From the NCBI GenBank assembly GCA_015657535.1, contig JADHZB010000723.1, positions 1 through 64,000 on the forward strand: a stretch of DNA of 64,000 nucleotides, in the 5' to 3' direction. The translations under genes were made by a program, and so were the position numbers. Position 1 is the first letter of the stretch. Each line of letters opens with the position of its first letter. This document shows positions 1-11,489 of this stretch, one piece after another. The stretch is from Nephromyces sp. MM_2019 (Eukaryota; Apicomplexa; Aconoidasida; Nephromycida). A model generated the notes under the pieces. It worked only from the letters and a program-made list of their open reading frames with translations, searched no databases and was not told where the DNA came from.

Positions 1-297
1 ACTCGCACACTCGCACACTCGCACACACACACACACTCGCACACACTCGCACACACTCGCACATACTCGCACACACTCGCACATACTCGCACACTCGCAC
101 ACTCGCACACTCGCACACTCGCACACTCGCACACTCGCACACACTCGCACACTCGCACACTCGCACACTCGCACACACTCGCACATACTCGCACATACTC
201 GCACATACTCGCACACTCGCACACTCGCACACTCGCACACACTCGCACACACTCGCACACTCGCACACACTCGCACACTCGCACACACTCGCACACT
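1..297. repeat. CACTCGCACA-type satellite at the window edge
   Basis: The first ~297 bases are almost only variants of CACTCG followed by CACA or CATA, in register shifts of 6, 8 and 10 bp. The array reaches the left edge, so its real length is unknown. It stops sharply before ordinary sequence. It could be intergenic satellite or a subtelomeric simple repeat; nothing in the window decides between these. Confidence 0.9.
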
Positions 298-825
298 AGA
301 TCTTAACTCTAAACCCTACCAAAAGAAGCCTCGTCCTTTTTTCCGCTAGGGCTCTGACACAAGCTCTGAGAATTTCGTAGAGACCTATAGACGAAGGAGT
401 ATATGACTCATTAAAGCAGCGAAATATATTGAAGACGAATCTCCAGCTATCTTCTGAAGAAGTAGGTTGGAGCGAGCTGAAGAGAAGCGTGGTATAAGAA
501 TGAAAAACACACACTAAAGAATACCCAAATCATATCAAAAACAACAGGCAAAAAACCCACAAAATGAAACACACGCTATCGCAAGCAAAAATTCGCTTCC
601 TTTAACCAAACATAAGAAGCTAGCAAATCCAAATTCATCCAAAAAACATCTTCACAAGCGAAACTTTACCATGTATATCTCTTATACATTCTAAACACGT
701 TTAAAAGTACCATCATATCTTCAACGCTGCAACTACTGCAATCAACTCCGACACACCTACATCAATCTTCACTGGCTACACACACACACACACACAACTT
801 TCCAATTGCGAAAAAAACTACTTAC
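298..825 (-). other. Intron and possible downstream exons of the PhoD-like gene, unresolved
   Basis: This stretch follows the PhoD-like first exon on the minus strand. It starts with a TG-rich intron. A frame from about 741 down to 673, between a TTGCAG-type acceptor and a GTAAAG-type donor, could be a second exon. A 72-codon open frame at 296-514 could hold another. Neither shows a PhoD motif I can name, so I do not join them to exon 1. Confidence 0.25.
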
Positions 826-1316
826 ACAAAGTTTCCAGCCCATATCCAAACATCAGGCTTTATCTTCGCAATCGGCAACCATGAAAAAGCCTCACTTTCC
901 ATCATTAAGCCACTTCCAAACGCAATTTTGTGTGTGTCTCGAACAGGAGGGAGTGAAAATTTTGTAAACTGTAAAACTCCTGCTATTTTTATCAAACTGT
1001 AAAACATCGATAGCAAGCACATTCCTATCGACAGACTCGCTAATATCATAGAAGCAGAGAACAAAACAGGTGTAGGTACACCGGAAATACCGGTATTATT
1101 AGAAGAAGATGTATGCAAATAAGTCGGCAAAGGAGCAGATTCATCGCACGACGGCTTTGGATTTTTGAGTGGAGGAGCAGGTGCTGAAGCCTTGGGATAG
1201 GCATAACTGAAACCGCCATTATCGTTTGATGATATCCCGTTGTTGTGTAGTTTGCTGATATTTGCCTGTGTGTTGCTTGCTACTGAAGTAGTAACTGGAT
1301 TAGAATTGGGCAGCAT
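826..1316 (-). CDS. PhoD-like metallophosphatase, first exon (partial gene)
   Basis: This is a probable N-terminal exon of a PhoD/alkaline phosphatase D-like enzyme, which would hydrolyse phosphoester bonds with metal ions. The start is the ATG at 1314-1316. About 80 residues of Ser/Asn/Pro-rich sequence are followed by one hydrophobic segment (about residues 84-110), which suggests a type II membrane anchor. Near the C-terminus the exon reads KIAFGSG, then KPDVWIWAGN. This matches the family pattern of an FGS motif and a KPDLFIWLGDN motif. The donor GTAAGT at 825-820 gives a phase-2 exon end just after the AGN motif. Two oddities: the usual Cys after FGS is Gly, and the metal-binding Asp of GDN reads as Asn (GN). 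Either this is a divergent or inactive member, or the assignment is wrong. The rest of the gene lies to the left and is not resolved. Confidence 0.55.
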
Positions 1317-1595
1317 TTCTAATCGACGATAACCTTTAGAACGAAAGGCTGGAAAAAAACTTCCTGAAGATGATCGTAGAAAAAGTTGATTAGCGTATAC
1401 AAACTAGAGTGTGTGCAGAGAGAGCATTTGCAGTTGGAAAGCGAGTTTGGAAAAAATAGTCAGAAAGAAAAAGGGTAAAGAAAAAAGATTAGTAGATTGT
1501 ATACTCGGGGGCGGAAGCTAGCATATATAAATATGTATGATAGGAATCTAGTAACTTTAAAGGAAACAAACAACACACAGGGGAAGCACCATCAC

Positions 1596-1757
1596 AGGAA
1601 ACACACAAAAAAATTTTCTTGTGGGCTAGCAAAGCCTGGGAATCTCACTGTAGGCTACTTTCTAAGGGGCAGGAAACACACAAAAAAATTTTCTTGTGGG
1701 CTAGCAAAGCCTGGAAATCTCACTGTAGGCTACTTTCTAAGGGGCAGGAAACACACA
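1596..1757. repeat. 75-bp tandem repeat, 2.2 copies
   Basis: Units at 1596-1670 and 1671-1745 are identical except for one base (G at 1640, A at 1715). A third partial copy starts at 1746. The unit length is a multiple of three, so an open frame on the plus strand runs through both copies with a repeated 25-residue stretch. No start context, homology or splice structure supports that frame as a gene. Confidence 0.9.
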
Positions 1758-1949
1758 ATGACAGCAGAAATATCGTCACACAGAAAGCAGCCTCGAAAAA
1801 AAGTGAAAAATGGAAGAAAACCGAAATCTTCATGAAGTCTGCAGCATGAACTCAAAATAGTAGCACTTTTCTTGCCGGCAGTAAAAAATTTGTTTGAAGC
1901 TAGAAGATGATGATTGAACTCTAGTCTTCATCTTCTTCATTTTTAGCTT

Positions 1950-2670
1950 CTTCTTTGTCTTCTTCTTCATTTTTTCAACTAGTTCCAAACAAAATTAGCA
2001 ACAAAAATTGCCGTAAATCCTTCCAAACATGCTGCTCTACTCCTCAAAGAAGAATATCTCTGAGTCTATTACCGAATTACTCCTTCTGCAGCACAAGGCT
2101 CAGCAGATTTAGCTCGAAAACTTATAAAACTTTCTTTATGTTGAAGTCCTTAAATCCTCTTCCAGAGGAGATTCCCTTCCATTTAAACATCCTTAAGTGA
2201 TAAAGAAGTAATCTCTAAAATGATGCTTAAGCTTTCTCAGAGCGATCTACATCACACACTCGAATCACATTCCTATGAAATCCTTAATCGACAAGAATTC
2301 ATCTCCTATTTCAAGTATATACTCATAGAAGAAGCTTCAGTGGATGAAGATGTATCGAGAAAGTATATCTCCTATAATGCAAATTCTATCTAGATATAAC
2401 AGAGACTAGAGCTGTATCATGTTTTTTAGCAACTATCCAATCCTCAAAAAACAAAAGAATCTTCAAACTGAAGAAGCGAAGCAACGAGCATATTCAATGC
2501 AGCAAATTCGCAAAGTTAGCTACAATCAAAATCTACACCGAAAAAGCCAATTCCTGAGGGTTTATCCGATGATTGCTTATATTACTGCATCATCTGAAGA
2601 GCAAGCATATTTCTATGGTAACTGGGTGATGCTGCCTTTATGCAACGCAGCAATTCGCTGTATTTAGGTA
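1950..2670 (+). other. Coding-like fragments with in-frame stops; possible decayed gene
   Basis: In one plus-strand frame, coding-like stretches lie at about 1980-2058, 2073-2140 and 2199-2393, but TGA and TAA codons separate them. The last stretch contains ATG at 2220 followed by a mixed hydrophilic helix-like sequence, ending at TAG. A different frame at 2419-2667 is open for 82 codons. I see no convincing GT..AG pairs that would remove the stops. It could be an old pseudogene or AT-rich sequence that reads well by chance. The product is not recognised. Confidence 0.2.
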
Positions 2671-3090
2671 ATCAGAAAGCTTCGCTTTAGAGAAGGTAAA
2701 AAAAGAAAACATTTTGCAAGAAAATTCCATCAGAAAGGCCTCAAAAGGTTACATTGAGAAACATTCCCTACAAAACCCTTGAAAAACCACCAGAGCATTC
2801 AATTCATTGCAATTTTATATAATTAAATCCACAGAAAGTAGCAGCTAGAAAGTGATTAAATTACTACAAAATAATAGGTTTTTTGCTCAAAAATCCCCCT
2901 ACACAGCATTTATCAATTTTTCGCACTTTCGATATTGCTATTGAATTCAAATATATACTGCTCATTTCACGCCTGACACACACAACTCCAATCAAAACGA
3001 AAGTCTGTAAACATTGAAAATTAAGAGGAAGAAAAAAGCCTAGAAATACCCTACCCTAACCCGGATATAACTTAAAAAGAGCTAACTTAG

Positions 3091-3255
3091 CTATCGTTTA
3101 CCACGCTTATCACTAGGTTCTTCTGTAGATATGAACTGTCTGGAATAGCTTCCAAAACGTTTTGGAGAGTTTGTGAGGGGTTCCATTTCGTATACTGATG
3201 AAGATTCACTACCAGAGTTTACGGAAGATGAATATTTCTCCTTGTAACCAGGCAT
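3091..3255 (-). CDS. Possible small Ser-rich protein or terminal exon (54 aa)
   Basis: The frame starts with ATG at 3253-3255 and ends at the stop at 3091-3093. It encodes 54 residues that are hydrophilic and Ser/Glu-rich, with a basic end (DKRGKR). The frame stays open upstream to about 3435, through hydrophobic sequence that looks like translated TG repeat and pyrimidine tract, so the ATG or an upstream splice acceptor is the more likely start. No family is recognised. It may be the last exon of an unseen gene or a chance frame. Confidence 0.22.
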   Translation of the reverse strand: MPGYKEKYSSSVNSGSESSSVYEMEPLTNSPKRFGSYSRQFISTEEPSDKRGKR

Positions 3256-6130
3256 TGTGGATGTGAGTTTAAAGCTTAGAAATAGATGGCGTGTGTGTTG
3301 TGTGCAGAAGAAGCTAAGAATCTGCGAAAAAAAAGATGAAGATAACTTAATGATTCTTTTTATGCACATATTATGCAAATACCACACACATACACACACA
3401 TCCGATTTTCGTGCAAACACAATACAGCCAAGCATAAAATATTTTTAAGATTTAGTTACTAAATTACCATACACACAAGCGGACTGCATCCCTACTAGTA
3501 TTTCAGTTAAAACTATAAAAAACAGCGATAAACCACACCGATTATGCACGAGAATTAGCGATACCCTCAAACACGCCAAAGTCTTCAAACTAAAATGATG
3601 ATTAAACACACAGGGTATAGCTAGCAGCTCTTTGCTAACGAACAAATGAAGTTAAACAAGCAGCTTTTTGAGAGCCGACAAAACCATACAAATCCTGCTA
3701 ATACGACGGTTAATTGTATCATGAACAAATAGCTCAAAAAAAGCTTTTAATAGGCGTAAAATATCCTAAAAAGATGGTGTTACTACAAGATTATACTACT
3801 AGATTGTGTTACTACTGTTCTATTTTCAGCAGCTAGCATATAAACCGGCGAAATAAACCTTCATTTCAACTCAATTATCTCCTAAAGACTTTCTTAGCCT
3901 TCAAAAAAAAACTTTTTCAATGTCTTTTACGCTGAAGGAATTATTGAATCTTTGAAAAAAAGCTTAAAAGCGTACAATTGCTATCAAAAGCTATTTTAGA
4001 GCTAATAGGGAGTCAAAGTTTCATCAAGAGGGCGCAGAACAAATATGCATAGAAAACAGTTTTCATAGTTGCTGGAATCATTTATCCAAAAAGGCTTCAA
4101 ACTTCAATTTCGATAAGAAAATTACCAGGATTTACTCTTTCTAACTAGCATTTTTTTGGAGTTATTAGCTACACCTCTAAACTCCTCGTTTTAGTGCTTT
4201 GAGATATTTCTTTGATTATTTTTGTTCAAAGTATTGAGAATGATTACAGCTGGAATTAAAAAATTAAGATGAAATAAACTTCAGAACTGAAAAACTATCT
4301 CGCCTGAGCTGAGGATTAAGAGAGAAAAACCTTTAATGCAGAAAAATTAGGGATTTTCTTTTATTATTGCAAGAAATCATGTGGAACCTTAGAATCCAAC
4401 ATTTCTAACCGGTTGAAAAAGCAATTTTTAAAATGATTAGGCCAACTGCATGGCCGAAATTTTGCAGATTCTTTTAAACGGAAAAAAATGAAATAATTCA
4501 AACTCATCATTAAATTCATAAAAATTGATTTAAATAGTATCAAATATCATCATTAAAGGGTACCTTGGCTGAAAACCGGAATCTCAAAATTTGCAGGATC
4601 CCTAGGTTATGCTGTAACCCTACCTATCTTCGGATAGCTAACGACTAAGATCCAAGATGTGTACCAGCTAGAAAAATCATTGCAGCCCACTAAGATACGC
4701 ATTAAGCAAATTTTCTTGTCCAAAAAAAGGGAATTTGACGCTTTCAAAGCTCAAAATCCTTTTCAAACGGTACCTTGGAGTTTTCTAACACACACACAGA
4801 CACACACACACAGACGCACACACACAGACCCACACACACACATACAGATACACTTTCCTCCACCCATGCTATATCTTCAAGAGATGCTTTCAATAGGCCA
4901 GAGGAAGGCAGGTTCTTCGGTCTTAAAAAAGACTTTGTGGTATCAAATATCGTGGAAAACTTGTTTTTGATTTTGCTTTTCCACCAATTAAAACTCTGTA
5001 GAAAATACCAACAAAAACTTGAGAAGTAACTATGGATGAAGTATACTAATAATAGCTTGAGATAACACGCACATCTTGTAGACAGCACCGAATCAACCTA
5101 AAGGAATCAAGTACCAATAAAACCCATTGTAAGGATAGGAGAAATCTAACACTTTAAGCGAATAAAATAGCAAGTCGCAAGCTTCTGACTGCCGTGAATA
5201 ATGTGAGGCTGGTGACTTCGCCAGGAACTATTTTCTAATAGAATGTAACGTAGACCTTTGAACGTGTGTGTGCACGTATGCTGACCTGTGTCTGTGTATG
5301 CACTTCTGACCTGTGTGTGTGTATGCGCTTCTGATCTGTGTGTTTGCTGGACTTTATGTCTGTCGATCTGTGCTCCCCAGTGCCTAGTCTTAATTCATTC
5401 GCTTTCCTGCAAAAATGGTACCCCTTTTCCTCAGTAACCTCACCTATAGAATTCTACTGTTTAATGACAGAAATTGAACCAATCGAAAGGCATGGATCTC
5501 ATACATTGCTCACATCAAGCAATGCGCTCTAGAATTCCCCTTTTTTTGCATGCAAATCTGGCTGTCAGCAACAAAGCGAAACGGTCCCGAACACAGCAAA
5601 CTGAAAACTAGCACAAGCACTTTTTTCAGCAATTTTTATCCACAAGATAATATACAAACTTAATGACGTGAAAGTATACACGAGGTTGCCAAATATACAG
5701 GGTAACGTGACCGTATATATTGTGGAGCTTGGGTTATATGTCAATTTGTCATAAGGATTTTGTTAAAATTAGCATAAAATAATGGGCATAACACAAGATT
5801 AAAAAGTATGACTTTGTCATAATTTTCCGCGAATATCTAAAATGCATCGTCATGAAAGCATATTTTGTCGTTTTCCCTAAAGTTTCTAGTTAATTCCAAA
5901 ACAGACATGAAGAAGAGAGTAGAAGCGATCGGTCAGGTTTTAATGGGGAACTAGGTAAATCTGGCAAGAGCTTTGGAGCTAAGTTTTAGAATTTAAAGAA
6001 AGGCTGGGCTTTTTAGTTTACAGCTGTGTAGAGGAGTGTTCAATAATTTTCAGAGGAATGCAGGGTGTTGGCGTGGGCTGTGTAGGGGTGGTTATCCATT
6101 ATGACTATAATTGGCGAAGTTCATAGCCAC

Positions 6131-6285
6131 AGAAAAAATGGGACTTGCTATATATAGAGTGGAGTTTCAACGAGTAAAACATCTAAAATGGGACTTGTTG
6201 TATATAGAGTGGAGCTTCAAGGAGAGACTCATACAAATTGGAACTTGGTATATGTACAGCGGAGGTTTCAACTACGAAATGACTG
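6131..6285. repeat. Degenerate ~50-54-bp tandem repeat, 3 copies
   Basis: Three successive units begin near 6134, 6187 and 6234. Each has the pattern GGACTTGnTATATATAGAGTGGAG followed by TTCAA, and divergence is highest in the third copy. The shared core and steady spacing support a true tandem array and not chance similarity. Confidence 0.75.
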
Positions 6286-7170
6286 TCATTCGAAAGCTCG
6301 AGCTGTCATAATGGTGCTTAGAAAATTAGCAGTTAGTTAGAACTTGCTTTACAGCAAAGGATGAGGCAAATAAACTGGCTCAACGATTGACATTGATGAG
6401 CTCTCATAAGGTTGTAGGATTGTTCCTTATATTTTTTGATAACAAGTTATTGCGCACGCTTATTCTAACGTTAGGGCCGTAATTACTGAAAAAGATCAAA
6501 TTAAGGAAAAAGTAGATTTTCCTAGGTTCGTATCCTATCCCGATGATAAGATGTATAAGTCCTAATAAATTTGCGAAATAAGTAATAATAAAATGGTAAA
6601 ACAATCCCTACAAAAATTTCAAGACAATCCCTACTAAAATTGCTCTTTAAATGGCCAAATGAAGCATGGTGGAAGGACTTACTCCAGCATATGACCTCCT
6701 AAAGCACAAAACCCCTAGTATTAAAAGGTTCAGCACTTTGTAACAAGTGCACTATTACGGTACGCGTCCCTCTATAATACAACCCATTATTTTATCCCGG
6801 CTCATTTATGCTGCTACTTGTTCTGGTGTACGCTTCTTTTCAACCTTTTTGAATTGGTGCGTGCAGCATTCAATCTTCGGACTACCTAAAACTGCAAAGG
6901 CCACAACTATCTAGCATCATCCCTCGCACACTTCGCGAGCGGTCTAACGCAGGCAAAGGTCTGCACCGTGCTTGAAAAAGCTGTAGAAAGTTGGTGCTCC
7001 CGTCTGCAATGGCAATTGAATAAAAAGTTTGAGAGAGAGGAAAGAGAGACAGCACACTATGAAGCAGCTAGCGTAGAAGGTGAGCCAGGATTGTTGTAGC
7101 AGTTGTCCCTGACGCATCACAGAGCCACATGTATATTCGATCAGGTATCCGTAACTATGCTGCTATATGG

Positions 7171-7303
7171 ACTAATCACTATAACTTATATAAAAGTAGC
7201 TCTTTCCTATCATACGGCCACACATACCGCTGTCTAAGTAAATCACTATACTTTATATACCAGCGCTTATTTCCTATCATAAGGCCACAGTGACAGACAC
7301 ACT
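7171..7303. repeat. Diverged ~66-bp tandem duplication
   Basis: Two adjacent copies start near 7171 and 7236. Both contain AATCACTATA, then TTTCCTATCATA, then GGCCACA in the same order and spacing, with scattered substitutions between them. Confidence 0.75.
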
Positions 7304-8826
7304 GAATTACTCGAGGGTGTGACCGTAGGCCTATAATCTCCCAAGGGCAGTGTACGTAGAATGCAAATTTGGGACCATATGTGGGCCAGATTTGCTGAAG
7401 CGCCGAGTCGGTAGGGAACACGATAAGTATCTGAAGATAGGCTATGCGGGGATGCCAACAAAGGAAACGAACGTAATAGCACATGGAGGATTACTGCATC
7501 GCACGTGACTAATACGTTGTTTTTGAAGGTGAAAGAAGTGGGTGATGACTTTGGTTATGTATGGATAGCGAAGGTTTCGTATTTGCTACATTTTTTGCTG
7601 TGGAGTTTGAATATTCTTAACCAGCATTTCCATACAAATATGACTTTTTTCCCCGTCTATGGATACTTTTGAAACGTGGAAAAAAGGTAGTTTAATTAAT
7701 TTGTGGACTATGACAGAATGAGTGCGAACTGAGAGAACTTCCTATGAACTGCAGTACTTAGTTTCGTATAAAAGTTTTGTGGTACCACAAAGTCGTTTCT
7801 GGTGATGTGTTTTGTCACAACTGTGCTGTGCTATGGGTAGAAGTCCAGATATGAAAACGACGCTTAATCATACGGTATATTGAGCGGGTAATAATTCCGG
7901 GGTGCTATGTGATTCCTTTGCACAAAAATACATGGCGTTTGGTTTTTACATTCCAACATATTAATCTAACCAGCGCTAGGAGGTGTGCGTACTGTTGCTT
8001 GATTGAGTTTTTTTGTTAAACGCATCTTTTGCAATGAGTTTAGAGGTAATAGGATTCGCGTATCATTCTAAGCCATTGAGTTGAATCGCTGAATATTTGG
8101 AGAAAAGTGCTGCTTATCGTGGACGAAGTATTAAACACGCGAATGGCAGTGATTAGCTTGCAGAAATTGCTCGTAGTTATCAATCTCATATATTAGGATA
8201 ACTAGTAACAACAGTTTTCCCGATGTTCTTTGCTGACGGCTTCAATGTCCTAAAATTTTCTGCTACTACTTTGAGATACAGAATGGAATATCTTACCCCG
8301 CTTATGCACATTTATCACCGCACCAAAATTCACCGATAGTTTTGGTTTTGTTTGCCAGACACTTGGACCCTGTCATAATATGCATAACTTTAAGGACTTT
8401 TCCCCATAATATTATGATTCCTTTTTAAATATTTTCTTTATGTTACTCTACTTGATCCTATGAAAATGTGCTACTATATATCCATGTTTCCTGTGATTTG
8501 CCGTGTAACTTTTTCGTATCTGCTCTATATACTCAGAATAGTTTTTAGTCTCTGGGTACTTTCTTGGTCCGACGTGCGGTAATAATCATATTTTAGCCTA
8601 TTGTTCGGCTGGAGCATTTTCTGGATATCCGGGTGGTTCTTAGCGGCGAGCATACTTCCCTTTTAAAACTCCGCAAATTGATACAGGCGAGTCTTTGGCA
8701 CTCTGTTGAAGGATTACGTTGAATATCTCGTTGATATGAGCAGGAAGTAAGACACGCTCCCAGATATAAATCATAGTTTCTTTCTAGAGCTTCAAGATAC
8801 TGTTTGGATGTTAAATTTTTAAGAAA

Positions 8827-11489
8827 ATGGATATATGGCTATTCATTCTTGGTTACCTAATCAATTTTGTCGGCAGCTTGATCTTGCTGCGCAAAATAAG
8901 GCAGCAAAAGTCTATCCATGGACTGTCAATTGATATGCAAATTTGCTTCCTTTTATCGGTAGTATCAAGGTGTATATGGAGCCTAGACACTAAGTTAATT
9001 GATGTAAGTTGGCTTTACTGGCTTCTCATCTCAATTTTCTCTGCTTTTTTTGGTATTTGTTTTTCTTCGATTGCAATTGAGCACAACTATAATTTCTGCT
9101 TCTTTATCCCCACTTGGGAGACAAGATTATTCGTCTAATGCTTTTCTCATCGGCTTTAATGCTTTTTCGTTGCATGCTTAACTTGCCTTTCGTTCCATGG
9201 ATAAGTCTAATTGCCATTAACATATTTTTATCAAAATGATCACCTAGAATAAAATTATTGATCTTTCTTATTGAATTCTCTATGACTCATTCGAGAAACA
9301 TTATGACCGTAATAAAAGAACTATTATCTTAGTTTCGCATCATGATACTGTTCCTTCTTCATGAAACTGTATTATTGATTCAATTTTTCCTTTAGAAAAG
9401 GAAGCTAAGCTTAACATATAGCTGAAAGTTGCTGTGACAAAAGTCTGCTGTTCCTCCCAATCATTAGAGCGGAAAATTTTATTGTATATATGATGGAGCA
9501 GATTTTTAAAAAGAATTTTCTCCTGGGCTTTAGTATAATTTAATGGCTAAATTCCGTTTTTTTTTTAGTTTTGGAGTTTTGAATAGGAATACATAATTTA
9601 TTTTTTAGCACTTTTTTTGTTGCTATTTCGTGATGTGCTTGGTTGAGCATTTTTGTTCCAAATTATAGCATATTTGTTACCGATTCTACTTCAATGAAGT
9701 TAAAGATGTATTCATTTGGCTATTGTACGCTACTAAATAAAAAATTTAGTTAAGCTTTTTTAGTATGCGTATAATTTTTTTAAGCTTTTTGTACTTGGGC
9801 TAGAGCTTTTACTCCTTTCCCTCTTTGGTACGGAATTTTTTGTTTTCCTTTAATCTCTGCAAGCAAATTATCTCCAGCAGGATGTTTGAGAACTGATTCC
9901 CCTATTCACTAGATGCTGTTTTTCTCTAATATTTGCTTATCATTTTTTTTCCTTTTCTTTTGCGTCTTGCTATCTGCATCGATTTTTTTATGGTGCGCTT
10001 TTTTTTTTGTTTATTTATTTTGTATTTTTAAAAATATTGTAATAATAGAATATCTTTAGAGGTGGCTGAAATATATGATTCTATTCCAATGGCCATTTTT
10101 CCCAAATTAAAAAATTTGCCATATACATCTTTGATCACAACTCTCCGTGTTTTTTCATTGCATTTTTTCAGACCTACCTTTCATATCTGGAACTGATTTG
10201 CAGTCTTGCTGTAACATGTATACTATTATATTACATGCACAAGTATCGGTATACCAACCTCAAGCCTATATGGACTCCTCTCAGAGCTTATGTCCTGGCC
10301 CCAGGTGTGTGGAATTTTGTTTCAGTATGCCAATTATAACTGCTTATGGTGCTTTGAGGAGGCTGTATTTCCGGGGGGAATTTCTGAGTTTTTTTTTTAT
10401 ATTTTGTCTGAAAACCAATGCCTTTTTTGTATATACCCAGTCTGGCTTACACTTTGATTTGAAGCTACTCTATACAGTTCAAGCTCTTTTGAGAAATGCA
10501 TTCAAACCCTGAAAATTTTTTACGGGGTAGCCTTGTTTTTTATGACCAGAAAGTTTTACTATTCGCTTCGTGTTAAGAAGGCAGTAAAATGCTGCGCATG
10601 GCTTTTACAACTTATTATACGGCCTGCTGCTTCTTAATTTATATATGCAGCATCTGTTCATTTTCGTTACTAGTCCCAGTTGTGCAGAAGTAAACATATT
10701 TTAACTTATTATCTATATGCTGATTCTGGACTGATTCTCCCTATGCTTTTTGTAGTTACACTCTTGCTCGCTTTCTTGGTACACCCAACAAAGGATTGGA
10801 TCTCAAGCCAGATTCTTGTTGCCTTTACGATATATATCGAGGCAGCTGCTCTGATCCCGCAGCTTTGGTTGATGCACAGGACTGTGGAGGTATGGTTGTG
10901 CTTATTTTTCTACAGCAGGAGTATGCAATGGAAAAAACTGTTTACTTAACCTAATCTAATGTTGTATTTGCTATTCACTCGTTTTTTGGCTCTTGGAAAA
11001 TTATCTAATTTTTGTACTTCTGCAGTCCATTTTTTATTGCATTACCTTAAAAATTCTATCCAATTGGACATTTCATCGTGTATCAGGGCTGATTTTGTTT
11101 TTTTAATTGAAGGTGGAGTCATTGACATCCCATTATGTTGCCCTGCTAGTCGTATCCCGAAGTATCCGTATCCTGTTTTGGATTCAGCTCTATATTCAAG
11201 GTATGCATTTTCGTGCTTGCATGTGTGTGCACAGAGCTATGTTAGGCCACAAAATTGTACCCGTTTAAAAAATAGCATGTTTCTTGATAGCTACTCTAGC
11301 AAGCCTAATAATTTGAGCCAGCTTTGTATGATATAGAAGAATACGTGAACGCATGCACTACTTCCTGCAGGGGACAAATTTATTGGACTTCTGCTGGCGG
11401 ATGTATTCCACACCGTTTTCTCTATTGATTTCTTCGTGCTTTGGTGTCGTAAGTTACGGCATGGAGGTACTCTCATATACAGGGCGTAG
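8827..11489 (+). CDS. ERD2 / KDEL-receptor family protein (five exons, 216 aa)
   Basis: This family consists of seven-helix Golgi/ER membrane proteins that retrieve escaped ER proteins or, in the ERD2-related branch, act in the Golgi. Exons are 8827-9003, 10172-10304, 10756-10889, 11113-11200 and 11371-11489, with donors GTAAGT, GTGTGT, GTATGG and GTATGC. Phases 0,1,0,1 all match and give 216 aa against about 212 in classical KDEL receptors. Diagnostic stretches in family order are LLRKIRQQKSIHGLS, the SR before IWSLD, IYIEAAALIPQL (family IYLESVAILPQL) and LTSHYV (family ITTHYL). The VHPTKDW segment and the FWIQLYI region look more like the plant-type ERD2-related proteins than like classical KDEL receptors. 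Several positions of the human retrieval pocket (for example the NW of NWIWRF) differ, so KDEL binding is uncertain. There is no obvious C-terminal dilysine signal. Confidence 0.92.

Larger units (their letters stand above)
3436..8826. other. Long non-coding interval upstream of the ERD2-family gene
   Basis: No exon could be supported here. The interval holds short CA/TG tracts (4789-4850, 5262-5345) and two degenerate tandem repeats, listed separately. Remaining open frames are short and AT-driven, and they lack paired splice sites. A TATAAA string at 8765-8770 lies about 57 bp before the ERD2-family ATG. It could be a promoter element, but in AT-rich DNA this is weak evidence. Confidence 0.5.

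Noticed and set aside
9004..9138. Read-through of the ERD2-family first exon to a 103-codon protein
   Set aside because: GTAAGT at 9004 is a strong donor. The continuation after it does not match the family, while the exon at 10172 does.
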